Assembly: GCA_028622995.1 (NCBI GenBank)
Contig: JAJQJQ010000003.1
Coordinates: forward strand, 2,046,001-2,110,000
Length of the DNA: 64,000 bases
Direction: 5' to 3'
From: Panagrolaimus kolymaensis
Lineage: Eukaryota > Nematoda > Chromadorea > Rhabditida > Panagrolaimidae
Part shown: piece by piece, positions 47,801-59,800 of the stretch
Layout: each line of letters starts with the position of its first letter
How positions within the stretch are numbered: position 1 is the first letter of the stretch
Notes under the pieces: generated by a model
Database searches by the model: none
Seen by the model: only the letters and a program-made list of their open reading frames with translations
What the model was told of the DNA's origin: nothing
Made by a program: the position numbers and the translations under genes

Positions 47801-50800
47801 ATAAAAATACCCACGGAATCCAATCACTTTCTTCTAAACACATGAGCACTATTGTACCAGAAATTAGCACCAACACTTCTCCTCACTCAGTGTTTTTGAT
47901 AACTGCATCAGATGACTCACTTGAAGTTGATTATAATACAACTACAGCTACTCCAATAAGTACCACAACAAACTTTGAAGGAGAAATTGTAACTATTGAA
48001 ACACAAACAACATCAAATGTTTTTACGAATAAACAAAGTGAGTTTACACAAACAACATCATCATCCATTCAAACATCAGAATCTTTAAAACCATTAGTGA
48101 CTAATTTTGAATCTACAACCACTTCCGAAATTGATGCATCTGAATTTGTTTCAACTTCTCCGAAAAGTACGTTATCATCAGTAAGTGGGACAACAATTTT
48201 TCCAATGCCTGAAGAACTAAATGTCACAGGAAAAATGTCTCCAGAAATTATGAAAACAATTATTAGTAACGTTTCAAAAATCTTAGGTGAAAATGAAAAA
48301 GTTACTACTTCTTCATCTTATGCTCCAACTTCATCAGAGCTCACGTTAAAGTTCGATGGTGGTAAAACATCCACTCAGCCCCAACTTACACCATCATCAT
48401 CGACCAATATTCAAGAAAATTTAGGGAATACCGTCACACCCCAAATTAGTGGTATTTTCATTAGCACAACAGCGTCAGTTTTTGATGACTTTAGCTTATA
48501 TACAACTAGCACTTCTTCACAACAATCCACTCCACAAAGTACATCCACTACAATTTTTATACCACCGCAAATGCCAACATCACCCAAGTCATTTGATGTT
48601 TCAAGCACAGAATCACCTTCCACACAAGCAACCATTGAAATTGATATTCAAAGCACTCAAAGCATACTTCCACTTCCAACTGAAACAACTTTGACAACGT
48701 CTTTAGTAACGGAAATTTTAGGATCAACAACAAAAAAATTGCGTTTTTCAGCAACAAAATCAACGACTAATGCTGATAGTTTAACAACTACTAATACTCC
48801 ATTAACATTTACTGATTATAGTTCATCAACGCTTTCAACTAAAAAATTTAAAGGCATGCAAATGATTTTCATTGATGAAGAAGAAACTACGCTTACTTCT
48901 TTTACTGATGATTTAAAATTTTTAACAGCTCCATTACCAACGCATTCGTCGACGGGTAAGACTAAACTTTACTAAAAATGCATTCATTTTCGCTTTTGCT
49001 ATCAACTAACAATTTTTTCCGTCCTGTCAATTACTAATCTTCTAATTAAAAAAATCTATCTTTCTTAGCAATATATTTATTTTTATCATCACTTAAATTT
49101 AATTATTTCAGAACTTACTGATCTCATTGGTTCAACCTCTGCTGAAATAGTTACATCGGGTGAAAAAGGTTTAGAAATTTCGGTAATCACAACTCCATTT
49201 AAACAAGGCAGTTCAACCGATGTCCCTAAAAGCACCGAAGTGGGACTTGAAATAAGCGGGATAAAAATAACTACAGAATCGGGAGAAGAGACTACAAAAA
49301 CAACCGAAGAATCTGAAGCAGAAAGTAGCACAACTAAATCAACAACAATTTCAAAGGAAGTGTTAGCCTCAACATTATTGCCTGAAACATCATCAACACC
49401 AAGGTCAAAATCTTCAACGCCAGATGTTGAAACAGAAGAAGAAACATTAGCAAATGTTACAGCTTCAAGTGAAATCAAAGAAACCACTACACCCTTTGAA
49501 TTACCTGAAACTATTATTGAAACTCCAGAAGATGGTGAACATCTCACTCAAGAAGTAATTGAAAGGCTTAATAAGCTAAAACCCAATCAAACGACCTCAT
49601 CCTTCTCTCCTACATCGACTACTGCATTGCTAGAAATTACTTCAGCTTCAACCACTGCTGGAATATCCCCAACAACTGAAGATACAAAAGAAAAAACATT
49701 ATCAAATGTTACTGCTTCAAGTGAAAACAAAGAAAATACCACACCTTTCGAATTGCCTGAAACTATCATTGAAACTCCAGAAGATGGTAAACATTTAACT
49801 CAAGAAGAAATAGAAAAGCTTAAAAAACTTAATGCTAATGAAACAAGCACATCTGTTTCTCCAACATCAAGAAGTCCATTGCCAGAAAGCAGTATTACTT
49901 CTGCTTCAACACCGGCTGCAATATTCACAACAACAGAAGATTTAAGCCATGTAGCATCTGGCGAACAAGGGCTTGAATTATCTATTGTTACCACTGAAGC
50001 TTCTGCTGAAGAATTTACATCTGAGCCTGCAACAGCTATTTCAAGTACTACTGAAAAAGACGAAGGATTGGAACTTAAAGGCGGAGGAAAGGCTCCTCCT
50101 CGTTCACATGAATCATCATTGGAAAAAGTGCCACATTCAGGTGAACAAGGTTTAGAAATTCTTGGTCATACTCCTCCACCAACATTGGAAAACTCGACTT
50201 CATCAGTGCAACCAAATGTTACAGATGTTGAAGCAACAACTGACGCTGGAGAAATAACAACAACATCTGAATCAAGTACAGCTTCAAAAGAATCTTCAAC
50301 TTCATCTGTGCCTTTGTCTGAAATAGCTTCCACAAGTGTTGCAACGACTGAAGGAGCAACATTAGCCTCTACGGAAAAACTAACAACTGTTGAAGGCACT
50401 TTTGCACCATCTTCAACAAAAAATGCTGTCACAGAAAGTGTCCAAACATTAACATCAGAAAAAGCATCAGAAAGTGAATCATCAACGGAGACATCGACCT
50501 TTTCAAGCACTCCAAATAAGGTTACAGACGCACTATCGACTTCCACATCTGAACTTCAAACTAAATCAATCACGGGATCAACAGTCGAGCCACATGAAAT
50601 AACAACGGAATCAAAAGTTACTGAAAGCAAAAATATTGAAGCTTCAAGTATTCCTACAACACCTTCCCCTGAATCTCCTACTACATTCGCATCAAATGAA
50701 AGCACGCTTTTACCAGAAAGTGTTGCTACTGAAACATCTGAGCTAACTACAACTGAACAAGAAATGGGATTGGAATTAAATGGTAAAGAATTTAACACAA

Positions 50801-53800
50801 CGCCATTGACAGCACCCGAAAGCAATTCAAGCACGATAACAGCGGCTGAAACAACAGCAACTTCTCCCACAACTGTTGAAGTAGCAACTTCGACTAAAGA
50901 GATTCAAACAACTATTAAACTCGAAACAAATACACCATTCCAAGAAGCTTCTGCAGAATTTGAAACAGAATTAACAACACATTCTGAATCAACATCATCT
51001 GCTGGCGTTCCTTTAAGCACAGTGTCAAGATCCACTACAAACATACCTGATTCTAGTTTAACAATAACAGAAGAACCATTTAGAGCTATTACAATTCCTC
51101 AATCTGAGCTTTCAACACCAAAAGCTCCAACATCTAGCACAATAGATGATAAAAATGTTACAAGTGCTGAAAATTTACCCGAATCATCCACAACTTTGCC
51201 AACTACTGAAAAGGCTTTACCCAGCGCAACAACTGAAAATATTGAAACAACATCCGGGCCAACAACAATTGTAAGAGAAGAATTAAGCTCAACGCCACCT
51301 TCAGAATTGACGCCAACAAAAGAAATTGGAACATCTTCTGCAACCACAGAAGAAACTACATCAGCTCCACCATCAACAACGCCCGCTGAAGCAACTTCAA
51401 CCCAAATAGAAGAAGCTACATCATCGCCTGGTAAAACTAAAAATACTCCACCACAACTTATTACTGGAACACCTGAATCAACATTCACAGCTGCATCATC
51501 AACAGAAGCATCCTCCACGGCTTCAAGATTGCCAGAAACTTCAGAAGCTCCCCCAGCTTCGCGAACAAGTGAAAGCCATCAAGAAACTGAAACTCCTTTC
51601 ACCAGTGTTGCTGAATTTGAAACAACCTCTGCTGTGGAAGCTACAACCACATTTGAAATCAACCAACCTTCAACTACGCCAACGGCTACCATTGGAACTT
51701 CTGCTACTGAAACAACAATTAAACTTGAAACACCGGTTACAACGAACCCAAAAGAAACAACTTCTGCTTCAATTAGCAGTACAGAAAGTAGTGTTGCCAC
51801 ATCGACTCCCTTGTCATCAACTGCTGCTTCCATTAGCCCAACAGAAGTTACTGATAGTTATCCAAGTTCAACTCCAACTCAAAAAACATCTTCAACTCCC
51901 AATGCTGAAACAACTTCACTGCCACAATCCACTGAAGCAATAACAACTGTTTCTACTACTTCTTCAAGTCCTTCATCAGCATCGGCTTTGCCTGAAATTA
52001 TTGTTGATAAAAGCGGAAGTGGTGAATTGGAAAATGAAAGTTTATTATTCCAAACTACAACTTCCTCATCGACTACTGTAACAGAATCCGAAGCACCATC
52101 TTCAACAAGCGGCAGTAAACCTAAATGTTTGAGTAATGATGAATGCGAAGGTGATTCATATTGTGAGCGAAGATCTGGAGTATGCAGATGTAAACCAGGA
52201 TTTGAAGGTCAACCACCCAATAAACCATGCAAAGGTAAGAAATTTTTTTTAAAAATAATTATCTTTCCACAAAATTTATTTACCCCTAATTTTAGATGTC
52301 GATGAATGCAATCAAAAACTTGATGATTGCCATTCCACGAGTCGTTGCTTAAATTATAATGGAGGTTATCATTGTGTATGTGCAATAGGATATCGCAAGA
52401 ATGAAAATGGCATTTGTGAAGATATTGATGAATGTGCAGCAAGCAATGGAACTTTATGCGATCCACATGCTGTTTGCCGAAACCTCCCAGGAGCATATCT
52501 TTGTGAATGCAATGCAGGCTATACTGGAGATGGATATAATTGCATTAGCATCGATAAAAGACATTGTAATCAAAACGAATGGGCTAAATCTGATTGTGGA
52601 AGAAATCATTTTTGTTTGGTGGATGCCAATGGAAAAATTGATTGTGATGTATGCAAAAATGGATTTATTATGAAAAATGGAATATGTTCAGGTTTTTATT
52701 TTTCCCTTAGAAATTGGAGTTAAAAATTTAAACTTTAGACATTAATGAATGTGAAAAGAATTCTAAACTTTGCCATGCCGATGCAATTTGCCAAAATACC
52801 ATGGGTGGATATCAATGTCGTTGTCAACCAGGTTATGCTGGAGATGGCCATAATTGTAAAGATATTGATGAATGTGGAATTCAAAATTATTGCCATCCTC
52901 AAGCTACATGTGTAAATACGCCTGGCTCATGCATGTGTGAATGCCCAGAGGGATGGACCGGAGATGGAAAAACAGCCTGCCTAAATCCCATTGATCAAGC
53001 ATGTTCACAAAGAGAAAAAGTTTGCTTAAATGGAAGAAAAAATTCAGCTTGTCTTTCAATAAAATTAAATGATGGTTTTAAAAGTGAATGTGAATGTTTA
53101 CCAAATTACCGTTTCAATGCCACAACTGAAACATGCGATGATATTGATGAATGTTCACAAGCAAGAGATAATTGTGATAGCGCTAATACTATTTGCGTAA
53201 ATACTCAAGGTAGCTTCCAATGCCATTGTGCGCCTGGTTATGAAGGCAATGGTGGAGTTTGCGTTGACATTGATGAATGCAATCGAGGCCTTGCTGGATG
53301 TCATGTAAATGCCCATTGTATTAATAGAATTGGTGGAGTTGAATGTCGATGTGGTGCAGGATATACTGGCGATGGAACAGATTGTTTCCCACTTGATAAT
53401 CGACAAACAGGTGGAAGTGATTGTAATGAAGATTGGGTGGACATGTGTCGATCATTAAATAAAACATGCCATATTGATGATGAAGAAGTACCTCAATGTG
53501 GCTCATGCATGTTCGGATATCAACCAATGGATGGAAAGTGTCAACGTAAAAATTTAAATTTCTAAAATATTTTTATTTATTTTAAAAATTTTAGCTATTA
53601 ACGCAATAGGGAATTGTGCAGACCCATATAAAAATGATTGCGATCAAAATGCCGAGTGCATTGATGTTCGTCCAGGTCGTCACTTTTGTTCATGCAAAAT
53701 AGGTTTCATTGGTGATGGAATGCATTGTGATGACGTAGATGAATGTTCAATTCCCAGACTTTGTGATTTCCATGCCACTTGCAAAAATACAAATGGAAGT

Positions 53801-56447
53801 TATGAATGTCAATGCAAGGAAGGATTTATTGGAAATGGATTTAAATGTGTTCCAGCAAATCAATCCCAAAATTGTCGAATTAGTCCTGAAATATGCCATT
53901 CCAACGCTGGATGCCAACCCGATGGCACCTGCAAATGTTTGAGAGGATTTGAAGGTGATGGAGTAACCGAATGCAAAGGTTCACCATTCAAAGGAGGTGA
54001 ATTTGGACAAAATGAATTAACATCCACTCGACGCCCATTATTTACAACTGATACCTTCTTTACTTCATCAACCACGGATGGTCGAAAATGTTCAACTCGA
54101 GATAGAACAGCTTGTCATGTTCTTGCTACATGTGATTTGGATATTGGTGAATGTGTTTGTCGACAAGGTTTTATGGGTGATGGATATCTTGCTTGCACAA
54201 GAATTTGGGAGGACTGCACTGCTGATCGAAGCATGTGCCATTCCAATGCAACTTGCGACAATGAAACTCGACAATGTCAATGCAATCTTGGATTTTTGGG
54301 TGACGGAATTAGTTGTGTTCCAGATAAAATGGATTGCATGATTCGCTCCAATTTATGCAGTGAAATGGCTGAATGTGTTGCTCGTCGATGTGTTTGTGGA
54401 CCAGGTTTTACTGGAGATGGTAGTATTTGTGTACCAGTTGAACCTCCACAATTTATGGCTGGCAATTGTACTTTTTGTCATATTCAATCTATTTGCGCTA
54501 ATGGAGGTTGTCGATGCACTCAAGGTTGCTTCGGCAATGGTATTTTATGCGTTCCCGATCCAGAAGATTGTTTAAATTATCCTGGTGTTTGTCATATGAA
54601 TGGTTTTTGTGATGCTAAATCGAGACGTTGCTCTTGTAAAAAAGGTACAAAAAATTGATACGTTTGCGGTTTAAAACAAATTATTTTTAGGATTCTCTGG
54701 AAACGGGCTTGATTGTTCAAAACGAATTTCGTGTAAAACTGATTCAAATATTTGCCACAATGAAGCCACATGTTTGTCTGATGGCCGTTGTGAATGTAAT
54801 CATGGCTTAATTGGAGATGGAGTTGAATGTGTTAAGCCTTTAACCGCTGCAGAAATATTTGGAACTTCCGCTCCTCAATTAATTCATTTTGAATGTCCCA
54901 GTAGTTGTGGAGTTAATGCGGAATGCATTAATGGCGCATGCAAATGTTTAACTGGATATGTTGCTGATGAAAATTCAGATTGCAAAGGTACAATAAAAAT
55001 TTTAATTTTTACATTTTTCTAAAATCAAAAAATTTAGACATGGATGAATGCAAAATGCAAACCGCACAATGTCACGCCCAAGCTGAATGCATTAATTTAG
55101 ATGGAACTTATCAATGTCAATGTTTATCGGGTTATTCAGGAGATGGAAAAGAATGTTCTCCTCCGTCTTCAGTTTTAAATAACCCTGATGGATTACAAGT
55201 TGAATGCAAAGATGATGGAATAAGTGTGGTTTTAATTGATGAAACTTCGTCTTTCAATGGTCGAATTTTTGTTCGAGGACAAAGCGAAAATCCACATTGC
55301 ACTAAAACTTTTGGTGCTAATGAAACTCTTCCCCTTTCATTCCACATTCCAATTGCTCATTGTGACTTACAACTTGAACCAAATGTAATTCTTTTTTTAC
55401 AAATTAACATTTCTAAATTAATATTTTATAATATTTTTAAGGACACTCTTGCCACAACTGTTGTGATTCAAAAACATCCTCTATTTGTTACGGAACAAGC
55501 TTATGCTTATCGTTTGAAATGCACTTATCCCACAGCAACTCGAAATATTATGTATCATTATAATGTTTCTGAAATTACCACCGCTGAAACTATTAATACA
55601 AAAGGTGTTGAACCGTCTTGTCAATTAACAGTTACAAACGAGAAAAATGTTACAATCGATAGTGCTATTGTAGGACAAGTTTTAAAACTTGCATTATTTG
55701 TTCTTCCAAATAATTCATTTACCGTTCTTCCAAGAAATTGTTATGCCATTAATCTTGAAACCAGTCAAAGATATACTTTAACTGATGAAGCTGGTTGCGC
55801 TATCGATGCTCAACTTTTCCCTGAATGGAAACGGATTAATCCATCATTGACTCATGCAACATTTAGAACTTTCAAATGGCCTGATAGTTCCATGATTCGA
55901 TTTGAATGTGATTGTTCTGCATGCGTGTCAGATTGTCCAGAAATTAATTGTGAAAGAAGGCGGCAAGAATTGCAAGAAAATGCTCAAATGAGATATGCAA
56001 GGGATCAAAGTTCAGTGATTTCTAATCAAAAAGATGAAAATGAAAGTTTATGGTTGAAAAATGGACAAATTGAAGTTAAACCAACTTCAGCTTTTTCATC
56101 TGTGGTTATTGTTATGGATGACGCAGAGGAACAAATGGCTCAAAAGCAAGTTGAAGAATGGCTTAACAAAGGTAAAAAGTTTATTAGCGTTTTGAATTCT
56201 ACAACTTTGACGATTTTTAGGAAGTTTACAAGATTCTGAATTCTTCTCAAACATTGATGAAGAGCGAATTTGCGTTGGTGGCCCTTGGGCTCTTTTATGT
56301 TTACTTTCAATAATTTTCTCTTTATCCTTAATTATAAGCATGACACAAATTTACAAACAACGTATTTCAAAGAAAAAAGCTGCTTCACGACTTTCAACTC
56401 CTGCTCCAAATTTAAATGATAATAATTCTGCTTATATTAAATTTTAA
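41884..56447 (+). CDS. fbn-1: Large EGF/mucin/ZP-domain transmembrane matrix protein, fibrillin-like
   Basis: Eighteen exons give 3800 residues: 41884-42166, 42227-42337, 42389-42886, 42937-43053, 43103-43225, 43401-43508, 45405-45638, 45691-45942, 46093-46599, 46763-48955, 49112-52234, 52296-52691, 52739-53545, 53595-54644, 54691-54987, 55038-55384, 55442-56171 and 56221-56447. It has a signal peptide (ILWLLTCFITSGYA). N-terminal EGF domains, many of the calcium-binding D(I/V)(D/N)EC type, come next. Two Ser/Thr-rich exons follow (about residues 745-2516), then about fifteen more EGF domains. A ZP domain starts at VECKDDGISVVLIDE (about 3420), followed by ERRRQE as a possible furin site and a final transmembrane helix ALLCLLSIIFSLSLIIS. 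C. elegans FBN-1 shares the EGF plus ZP layout and anchors epidermis to apical matrix. MUA-3/MUP-4-like proteins are alternatives but lack ZP. Most introns are phase 1 between EGF modules. Confidence 0.78.
43601..43662. repeat. GC-rich double hairpin in an intron
   Basis: GGGCCAGCGT (43601-43610) pairs with ACGCTGGCCC (43653-43662). Inside, GCACGATCGC (43620-43629) pairs with GCGATCGTGC (43633-43642) around a GAA loop. The surroundings are strongly AT-rich. It is not a tRNA: it lacks the anticodon and T arms. AAGTTGAGTCGG follows at 43663, a phrase also found in the MITE arms nearby. Confidence 0.7.
44654..45384. mobile_element. 731-bp MITE with 153-bp identical inverted arms
   Basis: Arms 44654-44806 and 45232-45384 are reverse complements at every position I compared. 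They begin ATCATTACTATTACAAGG and contain two direct copies of GAGTCAATAAAAGCA. The middle (about 425 bp) is AT-rich and non-coding. No clear target duplication was found, so the superfamily is undetermined. Perfect arm identity suggests recent activity or gene conversion. The right end is 20 bp from the acceptor of the next EGF exon. Confidence 0.85.
49430..49905 (+). repeat. Tandem duplication of about 80 codons in the mucin-like region
   Basis: The two copies, about 49440-49660 and 49690-49905, share LxNVTASSExKE followed by TTPFELPETIIETPEDG and then a HLTQE(V/E)IEKL helix and a Ser/Thr spacer. This is the only non-low-complexity repeat within the Ser/Thr-rich part of the EGF/ZP protein. 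It looks like a recent unequal-crossover product. Confidence 0.75.
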
Positions 56448-56806
56448 CTTTTTTTCAACAAATATTTTAAATAACTATATGTTGTGTATTTAGTTTCATT
56501 CATCTCACTTTTTAAATAAGTACCGTTGATTTTTATATGCTTGTCATTTTTTATGCCACTGATCGTCGCTATTCTACTGCTTATCTCAGTTTTTTTATAT
56601 TTTTCCCTCTCGGGTTTGAACTCAATCTTTATTTTTTGTTTAAAATAAAAATAATAAATATTTAAATGATGTTTTTCTGCTTTTTAAAATTCAATTTTTT
56701 GCATAAAATGAAGTTAATGATTTATTTATAAATTTTATTGAAGTGTAAAAATTTATTCCCTTCACAAAGGTATCATATCTTGCGCTAAATATGTATGAAT
56801 ATTAGA
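56448..56806. other. Convergent 3' ends of the two large genes
   Basis: A 359-bp gap between the stops of the EGF/ZP gene (plus) and the EGF/vWA-like gene (minus). It is AT-rich with several AATAAA-like hexamers near 56643-56660. No gene was seen. Confidence 0.5.
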
Positions 56807-59800
56807 TTAAAATATATAAGAAAGTTCCCTACGTTCATTGCAAGTAGGACCACCCCAGTTGATATCACAATAACATGCATTTTGCATAGTGTTTATTGAT
56901 CCATGATTACAAATAGGTCGGGAGCAATCAGCTCCACTCCATCCAGGATTACAATCACATTTAGCATCACTTGAGGTAGCATTTCCATTTATGCATCGGT
57001 TTTCTAAAAAATCTTTCATAAATATTTTTGGCAAAATTTAAAATGACAACAAACCCAAAGTTTCAGTAATTACGTAAGGGAAAACTTTAGAATACATTTT
57101 ATCTTCAATAGTTATGCTAACCTAAAACCAATTTATAGAAAAGCCATTATTTAAGAGACGCTTACCACAAAGCTATCAAAGCCTATTCTTGTCACAGGTA
57201 ATTGGAAAGTGGAAGAATATTGGAAAGTACAAGTGGGGCGTTCAGCTTGTCGGGCAAAACTACCAGGAGTTACATCAAGCACTTCATCAATTATTTCCTT
57301 GGTTGCGTTAAAATCAAAAATAAGAGTCGGGACTGAAAAGCATTTTTTATTTATTTGATAGTTTTAGAGCTTTGAAACGTTGTTATTTAAAAAGAAAAAT
57401 ATTTTTAATTTTAAAAGATTTTTTATTCGCCTGAGATAAATAAAGGAAGAGGCTTATGTACTTTAGTTAAAAACAAAGACTTACATGTGTTTAAAACAGG
57501 AAATGCGTTAAGATTATCTTGGTTAGTTTCATTAACAATTGTCCAAGAGGGCGTACTTCCATTAAGAACTCGAGCTGTTATCAATGTTTTACTTCCTACG
57601 CTTACTTCTAAATCTCTCGTTCCTGCAGGGCATTCATAAACTTTAGAAATTTTATCAGTGGAACCCAGTGAAAGTGGACAAATAGTATCATCGATATTCA
57701 CATTCTGGGTTTTATCGTAATTACTAATAGTAATATAAGCATTTTCTTCCACACTAATTGTTGCTTTACCTTTAATGTCATAAAAATTTAAGGATGTTTG
57801 TGAAATAATAATGCTTCTCATATACTAAAAAAATTAGCTTAACAAATAGCTTTAATTTCTAATATTTACTGTAGCGATTTTGCTTCCCGCATAAGTTTCC
57901 AGATCGATCCTTTCACCGCCTGTAACTACGATTGCTTGTAATGTATCTTCAAACCTTGTATCATTAACATCAGTAGATGGAACAACGTTTGTGACAAAAA
58001 CCTGCAAAATAAAATTTTTATATTTAGTTTATGAGGTAACATACTTCTTGTTTATAGCCTTGAACCGTAGTCCAAAAATCTGGAAGAGAATCAACTTCGA
58101 CATCATCAGAGTTATGTCCAGCTATCCAAAACACACCTAAATTTAAATTTAAAAAAAATTATCATTAAAAAAAATTTATACCTCTAATTTCTTTTCCAAC
58201 TGATTGAAGGCCATAGCTAACAATAGAAGTTAAATCAATGGTGGTTGAATTTCCACAGGCATCAAGTAAATTTTGATCATATAAATTTGGATTAGCTATT
58301 TTTTCTAACAAATCATTAAATTCTGAATTTGAGGTTCCAAAATACCGGGTTTTTAAAGTTCCATTACAAACAGAAATAACATTAAATTGCCAAATATTAT
58401 CAAGGTTTTGGGATGCGAGATTCGCCAGTTCCTTTGCAATATTTCCAAATTCAGTCCTGTCAGAATAAGCAATGGCAATTGTAAGAGTTCGATAATTAAC
58501 ATCCCTTGCAGTTCGAGATGCCTCGTATCTATCACAAATACCAATTTCACAATTATCACCTGTGTATCTTTCTTTACATTTACAAACAAATGCATTAGAT
58601 TCAAATATAAGATAGCCATTATTACTGCAATCGGGAACAGTGCAGCGAGGACCTAAATTTTTTATGAACAATCTCTTATCTTTTCAATGTGTTTTACCTC
58701 TATTATGAGTTCCAGTTACATTTAAACATTGACAATCGGTTGAATCAATGGTGGCTGCCGTTGATGATGGTATTGATTCAGTGGTACTTGATGTTGATGT
58801 TGATTCAGTGGTAGTAGTAGGCGAATCATCGCCTGGATCAAGTACAGATGGATTGAATGGGCATTGTTCGCTTAAACTATTTGTATTTTGGGCACACCAA
58901 AAATTGGAGTAATATTCTTGAAACAATCCACTTGTCATCATAATTTTATACTAAAGTTATTTTTTTTATCATAATAACAGATTTTTAAATTACCTTTGTA
59001 GTGTAAAATCCTTGTAAAATGTCATGATTCAAGGAACAATTTTGATTAAACTTGCAAACAAAGGGGTTTACCATGAATTCAGTTTTGCAACTTGAATCAT
59101 TTGTAATAACACTGGCCTTGTTATAATGATCGAAGGTATAAACATATTCTCCATTGCAATCATAAAATTCAACTTGAAGGTTTTCTATTTCTGTAGCATC
59201 AAGTTGTGTTAACGTCATTTTTGGAACAGCAGTAATATCTAAAATTCACATAAAGAAATGGATTTTTTGCATTTCAAAATTTACCATAACGTGGTCCATC
59301 GAGAGTACCTTGATAATCATCATCAACATTCATGTACTCAACTTTTACATTAAATTGTTCAGAACTATCCCATTCTTCCCATAAACGATACATGTATACA
59401 ATATCTCCATCAGAAGCTGTACCGACAACTTTTACTGTGTATTTTTTTCCTGCTGGTACGTTTATACTTCCAAGATTTCCCTAAACTTTAAAATAATATA
59501 AAATTTTATAAATGTTATTTACCAAATTTCCTCCGCCTAAATTAGTAGTATTAAATTTGGAAATAGTAGTGTTCCCATTTATTTCAGTAAATGTAACAAG
59601 AAGAAATACACTGGTAATTTGAGCACCTGAAAAGGCCATAACGTTTTACTAAATGGTGACGCATGCTTACTGTAAGGTGAATATGTAGATGTAATATAAA
59701 ATGTGTGATCTCCACTTTGAGCGGTAAGATCGACAATTCCTAACTCTGTACTAGCGTCATTCGTAATCTTTGATAATACCAATCTGTGGGGAAATGAATT

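Noticed and set aside
47130..51833. Val/Asp-rich antisense frames across the mucin-like exons
   Set aside because: Reverse reading of ACA/TCA/GAA-rich codons avoids stops by composition; no independent signals.
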